From: an uncultured Bacteroidales bacterium
GTDB taxonomy: Bacteria > Bacteroidota > Bacteroidia > Bacteroidales > F082
Assembly: GCA_946408345.1 (NCBI GenBank)
Contig: CAMJRR010000007.1
Location: 1-64,000, forward strand
DNA length: 64,000 nt
Direction: 5' to 3'
Positions 49,864 to 58,202 of the stretch are shown here, one piece after another (position 1 is the stretch's first letter; the number at the start of each line of letters is the position of its first letter). The notes under the pieces were generated by a model. That model was given only the letters and a program-made list of their open reading frames with translations, had not been told where the DNA came from and searched no databases. The position numbers were made by a program, and so were the translations under genes.

Positions 49864-51711
49864 ATGAAGAAAAATTTGACAATTTCGAAGCTCATGATGC
49901 TTATCGTCATGGCTATTCTTCCTTTCAGCATGTATGCTCAAGAAGGTAAGAAGAAAAGCAAACCCGTTGAAAAGTACTGGTACATCCAGGCTGACGGAGG
50001 TCTCTCCATCAACCATGGTGACTTGGCCAACTACAACGGTGGTGTTTGGGATGATTTCGACCATTTCAAGAACTTAGCTTTCAAGAACTTTACAAAGAAT
50101 TGGAACGCTCATTTTGGCGTTGGCTATCAGTTTGGTAAAGTTTTCGGAATGAACCTCAAAGGCGGATATGGACTCCTTTCGGGTCACAAACACTTAGTTA
50201 ACAACAAGAATCCTGAATTTGGGAAACAAACTCTTGGCTTCATCAACGGTCCTGCGGGCATTTACACCGACCTCGGCTTTGAAGGAACCAGTTACATTGA
50301 GGGCGATTTGAACTTGACCTTCAATCTCTTCAACATGTTCAACTATAACCCGAGAAGAGTCATCAACTTGGTGCCTCATATCGGTATTGGCGGTATCTAT
50401 TACAAAGCTGGTGCTGTCAGTCATCTTGACGACAATGACGTTGCTGAAACTCCTGCTTTGCAAAACGAAATGAGCAAACGCCAACTTGCCTTATCAGTTC
50501 CCGCTGGTATGGAAATCACCTTCAACATTGCTCCGAAGTTTGACCTCTTCCTTGACTACACATACAACTTCACCAATACCGACAATCTTGACCAAGTAAA
50601 GAAGCAAAAGTATTCAACAGCCTCTGCCGCTTATGTTGAAGAAAGCCGTGTCATCAACAACATGGATATGTACAGCCAAGTGAATCTTGGCCTCCGCGTG
50701 AAGTTCAACAATCCTTGCGACATCGAAAAGATGGCCCGCGAGTCGAAGAAGATCACCTATCGCGTGAATCCTGACCCGCTGGTTAAAGGTGATGACGGCA
50801 ATGTTTGCTTCGACGTCATTGTCACTATCCCCGCTGAATACTTCGAAAAGCAAGCTGTCATGAACCTGAAGCCTTATCTCGCCTACAATGGTGGTCAAAT
50901 CGACATCGATCCTATCACCTTCGTCGGTGAAAAGGTGAAGGGCCAAGGCGACTTCCGCGTCAACTATAAAGAAGGCGGCGAGTTCACCAAGCACTATTGC
51001 ATGCCTTATCAAGAGGAAATGGCCAACTGCGAACTCATGGCTGACCCGATGTTCTACGTCTACGAAGGCACCATCTATCCTACTCAAGACGAGATCGTGA
51101 AGAACGCTTACTTCACCCAAGGTGCTACTGAGAAGCTGGCTGACGGCGTCATCGTGAAAGATGAGTACATTGACCAAGTGGTTTACGACACCATCGAAAA
51201 GACTCATGCTGTCAAGAAGCTCACCTATTTCTACAACAAAGACAGATACAACATTGCTGATAGAAAGAAACTCAACAAGGAAGCTGACGCTGCTTTCAAC
51301 GACCTGCTGAATGCTGGTGAGAAGGAATTCGAAATCAGAGCTTGGGCTTCACCTGAAGGCGAAGAAGGCCACAACAACGAACTTTCCAACAACCGTAACA
51401 ACGCCGCTGAAAAGCAGATGAAGAAACTTGCCAAGAAGGCTGAAATCACCATCAACGGTCAAGGCTATGGTGAGGACTGGAACCTCTTCACTGAACTCGT
51501 CCAGAACTCCAACCTGAAGGACAAGGATGCCATCATCAACAACATCAACAACTCCAGCAACAAGCAGAAGACCATTAAGGAAATGTGCGCCATCTATCCT
51601 CAACTTGAAAAGGATATTCTGCCGCAAATCCGTCGCGCTGAAGTTTTCGTGAACGAGCCTTATAAGGAAGTCGTCACCAGAACCATCAAAGTGAAAGTGG
51701 AAAAGCACTAA
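49864..51711 (+). CDS. Outer membrane beta-barrel protein with OmpA-like C-terminal region
   Basis: Signal peptide; beta-rich; IADRKKLNKEADAAFNDLLNAGEKEFEIRAWASPEGEEGHNNELSNNRNNAAEKQMKKLAKKA. Confidence 0.8.
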   Translation: MKKNLTISKLMMLIVMAILPFSMYAQEGKKKSKPVEKYWYIQADGGLSINHGDLANYNGGVWDDFDHFKNLAFKNFTKNWNAHFGVGYQFGKVFGMNLKGGYGLLSGHKHLVNNKNPEFGKQTLGFINGPAGIYTDLGFEGTSYIEGDLNLTFNLFNMFNYNPRRVINLVPHIGIGGIYYKAGAVSHLDDNDVAETPALQNEMSKRQLALSVPAGMEITFNIAPKFDLFLDYTYNFTNTDNLDQVKKQKYSTASAAYVEESRVINNMDMYSQVNLGLRVKFNNPCDIEKMARESKKITYRVNPDPLVKGDDGNVCFDVIVTIPAEYFEKQAVMNLKPYLAYNGGQIDIDPITFVGEKVKGQGDFRVNYKEGGEFTKHYCMPYQEEMANCELMADPMFYVYEGTIYPTQDEIVKNAYFTQGATEKLADGVIVKDEYIDQVVYDTIEKTHAVKKLTYFYNKDRYNIADRKKLNKEADAAFNDLLNAGEKEFEIRAWASPEGEEGHNNELSNNRNNAAEKQMKKLAKKAEITINGQGYGEDWNLFTELVQNSNLKDKDAIINNINNSSNKQKTIKEMCAIYPQLEKDILPQIRRAEVFVNEPYKEVVTRTIKVKVEKH

Positions 51712-51731
51712 TCCATTTCACATGACAACAG

Positions 51732-51762
51732 AAAAGCCGCTCTAACCGAGCGGCTTTTTTTG
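51732..51762 (+). terminator. Rho-independent terminator
   Basis: AAAGCCGCTCtaacCGAGCGGCTTTTTTT. Confidence 0.9.
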
Positions 51763-51782
51763 TTCTCTTTCCCGAAATGCAA

Positions 51783-52424
51783 TCACAATGACACCCGATG
51801 CAACCCAATGTCATAAGGCCGGTCGATGGCATCAATGATTCGCTGGTAGTCTTTTTCATTAGCTACAAAGTCAAGACGGTTGGTGTCGAGCAACAAGATT
51901 CGCATGTTGTCCTGCTGTTGATGTAGGAAATCAAAATATCCCTGTTGGATGCTTTCCAAATAAGCATCGCTAATCTCTTGCTCATAACTGCGCCCACGTT
52001 TACGGATATTGGCTTGCAATCGCGACACATCGGAATAAAGATACACCAGCAACTCAGGCTTGGGCATATCCGAGAAAATGATATTGAAAAAACGGGAAAA
52101 CAACTGATACTCGTCTTCTTGCAAATTATTACGCGAGAAAATCAAAGACTTGGCGACATAATAATCAGAGATGATAAAATCATGGAACAGGTCAAGAGCT
52201 CCCAATTTATCCTTTAACTGCTGGAAACGCAAAGCCAAAAAAGTCATTTCCAACTGGAAGGAATACTTCTCTGGTTCCTTGTAGAATTTCGGCAGAAACG
52301 GATTTTTGTCGCCCTCAAACTCCTCGAGGACCAGTTTTCCGTTGAAGTCGTGGGCAATACGCGAGGCCAAGGTCGTCTTGCCAGCCCCAATAGTTCCTTC
52401 TATTGCTATATAATTGTAATGCAT
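51783..52424 (-). CDS. Deoxynucleoside kinase
   Basis: YIAIEGTIGAGKTTLASRIA; FLALRFQQL; DYYVAKSLIFSRNNL. Confidence 0.92.
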   Translation of the reverse strand: MHYNYIAIEGTIGAGKTTLASRIAHDFNGKLVLEEFEGDKNPFLPKFYKEPEKYSFQLEMTFLALRFQQLKDKLGALDLFHDFIISDYYVAKSLIFSRNNLQEDEYQLFSRFFNIIFSDMPKPELLVYLYSDVSRLQANIRKRGRSYEQEISDAYLESIQQGYFDFLHQQQDNMRILLLDTNRLDFVANEKDYQRIIDAIDRPYDIGLHRVSL

Positions 52425-52978
52425 TATTTTACTCTATTCTCTTCTAATAACATCTCTCTAACGATGCAGTCATCTGTACATTGCTCAAGCAATTCCTTTT
52501 GCATCAGTTTGAAAACCGGATGCTTGAAATCTGGAGCTACTTCACAAAGTGGCACCAAAGCAAATCGACGTAGATGCAAACGCGGATGAGGGACGATCAG
52601 TTTCTCTGTTTGGATGATACGACTGCCATAGTACAAAAGGTCCAAATCGGCCGTACGGGAACTGTATCCTTGAATTTCTGGATGCCTTACCCGACCCAAC
52701 TCCATTTCAATACCAAGCAACTGTTGCAGCAAATCCATCGGAGACAATTCCGTTTCCATGACAATGACCCGATTCAAAAACCACTCTTCTGCCTCGAAGC
52801 CCCATGGCTCCGACTCATAGGCAGACGAGATCTTCACCACCTGCCCACACCTATTATTAATTAATTGGCATGCCTGGGCAAAGATAGCTTCTTTATCGCC
52901 CATATTCGATCCAAAGAGCACATAACACTTTTCCACATTCCGCCTATGCCAAGTTTCCATCATTGAGATTTTCGGCAA
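52424..52978 (-). CDS. folK: 2-amino-4-hydroxy-6-hydroxymethyldihydropteridine diphosphokinase
   Basis: YVLFGSNMGDKEAIFAQA; RTADLDLLYYGSRIIQTEKLIVPHPRLHLRRFALVPLCEVAPDFKHP. Confidence 0.95.
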   Translation of the reverse strand: MPKISMMETWHRRNVEKCYVLFGSNMGDKEAIFAQACQLINNRCGQVVKISSAYESEPWGFEAEEWFLNRVIVMETELSPMDLLQQLLGIEMELGRVRHPEIQGYSSRTADLDLLYYGSRIIQTEKLIVPHPRLHLRRFALVPLCEVAPDFKHPVFKLMQKELLEQCTDDCIVREMLLEENRVK

Positions 52979-53028
52979 AGGTAAGTTTTTTTTATGTACT
53001 TTTGCGGTCTAAACAAAAACATAACATC

Positions 53029-54816
53029 ATGAAATTCGGTAAAGTTGTTCTTGCCGCTTTTTTAGGCACATTGATTGCATTGGTAATCAACTTCTTCATT
53101 AAAGTTGGCGTGGTTTCTTCCATGATTTCCAACATGTCAAAAAACATGCAGACTTCCACTACTGTGAAGCCCAATTCCGTGCTTTACATGAAACTCAACT
53201 ACGACATTCCAGACCGCACGGTCGACAATCCCCTCGGCGCCATTGATTTCCAGTCGATGGAATCGATTGATGCCACAGGTATGAACGACATCCTGCGCAA
53301 CATCGAACATGCCAAGGCCGACCCAAACATCAAGGGTATCTACATGGAACTGAGTAGTATCCCAACCTCCACGGCTACCTTGCAGGAAATCCGCAACAAA
53401 CTCATTGAGTTCAAGGAATCGGGGAAATTCATTGTCACTTATGGTGAAAGCTATTCGCAAAGCGCTTATTATATGGCATCCATCGCCGACAAGATTATCC
53501 TCAATCCCGAAGGTGCCCTCGACCTGCACGGCATGGCCTCACAAATCATGTTTTATAAACACCTGTTAGACAAGCTCGATGTTGAGATGCAGATTGTCCG
53601 CGGTCCCAACAACCGCTTCAAGAGCGCTGTGGAGCCTTATTTCTTGGACAAGATGAGCGAAGCCAACCGCGAGCAGATGGACAAGCTATTGGGCACAGTC
53701 TGGGGACAAATCCTTCAAGGCATCAGTCAAAGCCGCAACATCAGTGTTGAGCAACTCAATATGATTGCCGACAATTTAGAGACCTCTTTCGATGCAAACA
53801 AAGCCCTCGAATATGGCCTGGTCGACAACCTGTACTACAAAGATCAAGTGTTGGACGAACTGAAAGGCCTGACGGGCAGCAACAAGAGCATCAACGCCAT
53901 TGGCAATGCCAATTATGCCAAATCCTATAAAGACAAGAACGTGAGTAAGAACGAGGTTGCCATCATCTATGCCTCGGGACAAATCTTCGACGGTAAGGGA
54001 GATGAAACCACGGCTATCTACTCCGAAAATCTCTCCAAGACCATACGTAAGGCCCGCGAAAACGAAAACGTGAAAGCCGTTGTGCTGCGCGTCAACTCGC
54101 CTGGTGGCAGTGCCGTGGCATCGGCCATCATCGGTCGTGAGCTCGACCTCACCAAGGAAGTAAAGCCCGTCATCGTCTCCATGGGCAACTACGCTGCCTC
54201 AGGTGGTTACTGGATTTCTGCCAAGGGTGACTATATCTTCGCCGACCCCACCACACTCACGGGTTCCATCGGCGTGTTCGGTACTTTCCCGAATGCAAAA
54301 GGTTTCTTGAACGACAAGGTCGGTCTGACTTTCGATGTGGCCAAGACCAACGAAAACGCCGAGTTCCCCAACTTCACCGAACCGCTCACCGAGTTCCAAT
54401 ACAGCAAATTGCAAGAAAGTGTAGTTAACACCTATGACCACTTCACCAAACGCGTGGCCGAAGGTCGCGGCTTGACCCAAAGCTATGTTGATAGCATCGG
54501 TCAAGGCCGTGTGTGGGCTGGTGCCGATGCCATTGGTTTAGGTCTTGTCGACCAGTTGGGCGACATGGAAGACGCCATTGCTTACGCAGTCCAAAAAGCT
54601 AACCTCGGCAATGATTACAAGGTAACTGAATGGCCCAAACAGAAGGACTTCTTCACCCGCATGATGGAATCGATGAACAATAGCGGTTCCGACCAACTTG
54701 ATGCTGCCATGAAGCAAAGACTTGGTGCTTACTACGATTACTTCAAAGGCTTGGACAACCTGCAAAAGAACACGGGCATCCAAGCGAGACTGCCTTTTGA
54801 CATGATTATCGAATAA
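53029..54816 (+). CDS. sppA: Signal peptide peptidase SppA, 67K type
   Basis: VNSPGGSAVASAIIGREL; VSMGNYAASGGYWISAKGDYIFADPTTLTGSIGVFG; start at MKFGKVVLAAFLG. Confidence 0.95.
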   Translation: MKFGKVVLAAFLGTLIALVINFFIKVGVVSSMISNMSKNMQTSTTVKPNSVLYMKLNYDIPDRTVDNPLGAIDFQSMESIDATGMNDILRNIEHAKADPNIKGIYMELSSIPTSTATLQEIRNKLIEFKESGKFIVTYGESYSQSAYYMASIADKIILNPEGALDLHGMASQIMFYKHLLDKLDVEMQIVRGPNNRFKSAVEPYFLDKMSEANREQMDKLLGTVWGQILQGISQSRNISVEQLNMIADNLETSFDANKALEYGLVDNLYYKDQVLDELKGLTGSNKSINAIGNANYAKSYKDKNVSKNEVAIIYASGQIFDGKGDETTAIYSENLSKTIRKARENENVKAVVLRVNSPGGSAVASAIIGRELDLTKEVKPVIVSMGNYAASGGYWISAKGDYIFADPTTLTGSIGVFGTFPNAKGFLNDKVGLTFDVAKTNENAEFPNFTEPLTEFQYSKLQESVVNTYDHFTKRVAEGRGLTQSYVDSIGQGRVWAGADAIGLGLVDQLGDMEDAIAYAVQKANLGNDYKVTEWPKQKDFFTRMMESMNNSGSDQLDAAMKQRLGAYYDYFKGLDNLQKNTGIQARLPFDMIIE

Positions 54817-54838
54817 TCGCTGTAATTTCGACCAACAA

Positions 54839-54875
54839 AAATGCGGAGCGACATCATGTCGTTCCGCATTTTTAT
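54839..54875 (+). terminator. Rho-independent terminator
   Basis: AAATGCGGAGCGACatcatGTCGTTCCGCATTTTTATT. Confidence 0.85.
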
Positions 54876-54888
54876 TGGTATTTTCATG

Positions 54889-54936
54889 GTTCACAACTTT
54901 GTGGACCACAAAAATGTGGACCACAAGATTGTGAAC
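54889..54936. repeat. 48-bp palindromic direct repeat, left copy
   Basis: GTTCACAACTTTGTGGACCACAAAAATGTGGACCACAAGATTGTGAAC; identical to 56152..56199. Confidence 0.95.
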
Positions 54937-54951
54937 TATCGAAAAAAGATG

Positions 54952-54959
54952 TATCTTTG
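54952..54959 (+). promoter_or_regulatory. Bacteroidetes -7 box TATCTTTG for the ATPase gene
   Basis: TTG at 54929-54931, inside the left repeat, sits at -33 spacing. Confidence 0.65.
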
Positions 54960-54983
54960 CAGCGGAATAAAGGATTCGTCATT

Positions 54984-56111
54984 ATGAAAAAATCATTCAT
55001 CTATGGTGTAGCTGTTGAAGGCAACAACTTCACAGACCGTGAAAAAGAGACCCGACGCCTCAAGCAAGACTTTGAAAACGGGCAGAACATGATACTCATT
55101 TCTCCGCGAAGAATGGGCAAGACCTCGCTCGTAAGGAAAGTGCAGACCCTTGTCGACACGAAATCCATTGTGACGGTTTACATGGACATCTACGATTGCC
55201 GCAACGAATACGAGTTCTACAACAAATTTGCCGCCTCGCTCATGAAGCAAACCGCAGGCAAGGCAGAAGCCGTCATAAAAAACATCAAGGAATTTTTAGT
55301 TCGTTTGTCACCCACCCTCTCCTTCGGTCCCGACCCCAACAACGAGCTTTCCGTATCCCTTGGCATCACGCCCAAAGACTACTCGCCGGAAGAAATCCTG
55401 CAACTGCCTGAACGCATGGCCGCCAAAATGGGCAAACACATTGTCGTGTGCATTGACGAATTCCAACAAATTGGCGAGTTTCCGGACTCGCTGAAGGTCC
55501 AAAAGAAAATGCGCGGCATCTGGCAGTTGCAAAACAACGCTTCGTATTGCCTGTTTGGGAGCAAGAAGCATCTGCTCACCAACCTCTTCCAAAGCAAGAG
55601 GATGCCTTTTTACCAATTTGGCGACATCATGTTTCTCCAGCCCATCCCCACAGAAGACTGGATTCCTTTCATCCGCCAGAAGTTTGAGGAAAAGAAAATG
55701 AGCATTTCCGATGCCCTCATTGAAAAGATCTGCTCGACGGTGCAAAACCAATCCTCATACGTGCAGCAACTGGCATGGAACGTCATGCTCAACACCACAA
55801 AAAAGGCGGACGAGGCCACTTTGGAAACGGCCATTGAAGATCTGCTCAACCAAAACTCACTGCTGTTTTTGCAGCAAATCGAGAACCTGACTGCCTACCA
55901 GATGAACTTCCTAAAGGCCGTGGCCAAAGGCGTTCACACGGACTTCACCTCTAAAGAAGTACTATCCACCTATGATTTAGGCTCAAAATCCAATGTCTCA
56001 AGAATCAAGACCGTGTTGACGCAAAAGGAGCTGATCGAAAAAACACCAAACGGAATCGTGCTTACCGACCCCGTTTTTGAGCTTTGGTTTACTAAAGAAT
56101 GGTGCGAATAA
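54984..56111 (+). CDS. Archaeal-type AAA ATPase with C-terminal winged-helix domain
   Basis: NMILISPRRMGKTSLVRKV P-loop; IVVCIDEFQQIGE Walker B; C-terminal TSKEVLSTYDLGSKSNVSRIKTVLTQKELIEKTPNGIVLTDPVFELWF. Confidence 0.88.
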   Translation: MKKSFIYGVAVEGNNFTDREKETRRLKQDFENGQNMILISPRRMGKTSLVRKVQTLVDTKSIVTVYMDIYDCRNEYEFYNKFAASLMKQTAGKAEAVIKNIKEFLVRLSPTLSFGPDPNNELSVSLGITPKDYSPEEILQLPERMAAKMGKHIVVCIDEFQQIGEFPDSLKVQKKMRGIWQLQNNASYCLFGSKKHLLTNLFQSKRMPFYQFGDIMFLQPIPTEDWIPFIRQKFEEKKMSISDALIEKICSTVQNQSSYVQQLAWNVMLNTTKKADEATLETAIEDLLNQNSLLFLQQIENLTAYQMNFLKAVAKGVHTDFTSKEVLSTYDLGSKSNVSRIKTVLTQKELIEKTPNGIVLTDPVFELWFTKEWCE

Positions 56112-56151
56112 TCTATTGATTTTCAAACCAATTACAAACAATATACTAAAA

Positions 56152-56199
56152 GTTCACAACTTTGTGGACCACAAAAATGTGGACCACAAGATTGTGAAC
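56152..56199. repeat. 48-bp palindromic direct repeat, right copy
   Basis: Identical to 54889..54936. Confidence 0.95.
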
Positions 56200-56204
56200 C
56201 GAAA

Positions 56205-58157
56205 TCATTTCTCATATTCCGCCATCACCTCGTCACGTTCCATCTGCTTCTCGCCCCAGTCGTCCATGAGGTTTTGGAGTTGCTCTTTCTTTTGGCCGTA
56301 AGCCCAATACCAGTCGTTATCAATCTTGATGTCGGGATGTTGGTCAGGGTTGGCCATAATAGTGTCTTGGTCGGCTAACTCGGCTTCCAATTTGCCGATG
56401 GCTTCTTCGAGGCGTTGAATCTCTTTATCGACTTTGCGCAACTTGGCATCAATCTGCTTCTTGCGCTCGTAGTTGATCTTATTCTGTGACTGTGGTACGA
56501 CTTCTTGGACTTTGGTTTGTTTGGCAGCAATCTCCAACTCCTTCAAGTGGCTGAGATTCTTTTGCTCCAAGAAGTCGTAAATGTCGCCGATGTATTCCTT
56601 GATGTTGGGCTTGCGGAACTCGTAGACCTTGTTGGTCAGGCCTTGCAGGAAATCACGGTCGTGGGAGACGATGATTAATGTGCCGTCGTATTGGATTAAG
56701 GCATTCTTCAGGATGTCCTTGGAGAGCATGTCCAAGTGGTTCGTAGGCTCGTCGAGGACCAACAAATTCGTCGGGAAAAGCAGCATCTTGGCCAAGGAAA
56801 GACGGGCTTTCTCGCCACCAGAGAGCACCTTCACTTTCTTGTCGATGTCGTCGCCACGGAAAAGGAAGGAACCAAGCAAAGCCTTCACCTTGAGGCGCAT
56901 ATCGCCAACGGCAATATCATCCAAGGTCTCGAAGACGGTCTTATTCATGTCAAGCATGTCCTGCTGGTTCTGAGCATAGTAGCCAATTTTCACTTCATGG
57001 CCGAGTTTCACCTCGCCCTCATGGTCGAGCACACCACAGATGATTTTGGAAAGCGTAGATTTGCCTTCGCCGTTGCGCCCGACAAAGGCAATCTTTTCGC
57101 CTCTGGGAATAAGCAAATTCACGTCTTTGAGGATGACTTGGTCGCCGTAGGATTTGCCCACATGGTTGAGCTCCAGCGTCACCTTACCGGAATGCGGTGC
57201 AGGCGGAAACTTGAAATGGATGGCCGTACTATCGATGTCGTCGATGACGATTTCATCCATTTTTTCGAGCAACTTCACGCGGCTCTGCACCTGCTTGGCC
57301 TTGGTCGCCTTGTAGCGGAACCGCTCAATGAACGCCTCGATGTTCTTGATTTCGCGCTGCTGGTTTTCATAGGCCGAGCGTTGCATGTCGACACGCTCCT
57401 CGCGCAGACCGACATACTCGGAATACGGCACCTTGTAGTCATAGATTTTGCCATTCGAGATTTCCACCGTGCGGATGGTGATGTTGTCCAAGAAAGCGCG
57501 GTCGTGCGAGACCATCAGGATGGCACCGTAATAGGCCTTCAGGAAGCTTTCGAGCCATTGAATGGATTCAATGTCTAAGTGGTTGGTAGGCTCGTCGAGA
57601 AGAAGCAGGTTTGGCTTCTTCAACAGAATCTTGGCCAATTCCACGCGCATCTGCCAGCCATTGCTGAACTCACGCATGGGACGCAGCATGTCGTCGTGAC
57701 CGAAGCCCAAACCGACCAGAATCCTTTCCGCTTCGCCTTCGATACTATTGCCACAGAGTAAGGCCAAACGGTCATTCAAGTTGTTCAGTTTGACAATCAA
57801 CTTTTCGTACTGTGGGCTTTCGTAATCGGTGCGGTCGGCCAGTTCCTGCTGTAGGCGCTCCGAATCGCGCTCCAGCTGATGGTATTCATCGAAAGCGGAA
57901 AGGGCTTCATCCAAAACGGTCTTCGTGCTGTTGACATTCTTTTCCTGAGGTAGATAACCAATGGTAACACCCTGTGGGATGATGACGTCGCCTTTTGAAG
58001 GTTGTTCCAATCCGCAGATGAGTTTCAGCAGCGTGGTTTTGCCTGCACCGTTCTTGCCCACCAAGCCGATGCGGTCCTTCTCGCGAATCAAAAAGGAGAT
58101 GTCGGTGAAGAGGTCCTCACCGGTGAAGTGCATGCTTAGGTTTTGGATTGAAATCAT
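56205..58157 (-). CDS. ABC-F family ATPase
   Basis: Two ABC cassettes (GLVGKNGAGKTTLLKL; AFVGRNGEGKSTLSKI) with LLLDEPTNHLD and LVLDEPTNHLD, no TM domain. Confidence 0.95.
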   Translation of the reverse strand: MISIQNLSMHFTGEDLFTDISFLIREKDRIGLVGKNGAGKTTLLKLICGLEQPSKGDVIIPQGVTIGYLPQEKNVNSTKTVLDEALSAFDEYHQLERDSERLQQELADRTDYESPQYEKLIVKLNNLNDRLALLCGNSIEGEAERILVGLGFGHDDMLRPMREFSNGWQMRVELAKILLKKPNLLLLDEPTNHLDIESIQWLESFLKAYYGAILMVSHDRAFLDNITIRTVEISNGKIYDYKVPYSEYVGLREERVDMQRSAYENQQREIKNIEAFIERFRYKATKAKQVQSRVKLLEKMDEIVIDDIDSTAIHFKFPPAPHSGKVTLELNHVGKSYGDQVILKDVNLLIPRGEKIAFVGRNGEGKSTLSKIICGVLDHEGEVKLGHEVKIGYYAQNQQDMLDMNKTVFETLDDIAVGDMRLKVKALLGSFLFRGDDIDKKVKVLSGGEKARLSLAKMLLFPTNLLVLDEPTNHLDMLSKDILKNALIQYDGTLIIVSHDRDFLQGLTNKVYEFRKPNIKEYIGDIYDFLEQKNLSHLKELEIAAKQTKVQEVVPQSQNKINYERKKQIDAKLRKVDKEIQRLEEAIGKLEAELADQDTIMANPDQHPDIKIDNDWYWAYGQKKEQLQNLMDDWGEKQMERDEVMAEYEK

Positions 58158-58202
58158 CGTTTACCGTTTTAGGCGGCAAAGATAAGGATTTTTGAGAATT
58201 CC

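Noticed and set aside
56077-56301. 74-aa ORF containing VHNFVDHKNVDHKIVN
   Set aside because: It is a translation of the 48-bp repeat plus antisense ABC-F sequence.
56736-57578. 280-aa ORF antisense to the ABC-F gene
   Set aside because: Shadow ORF opposite well-conserved ABC cassette sequence.
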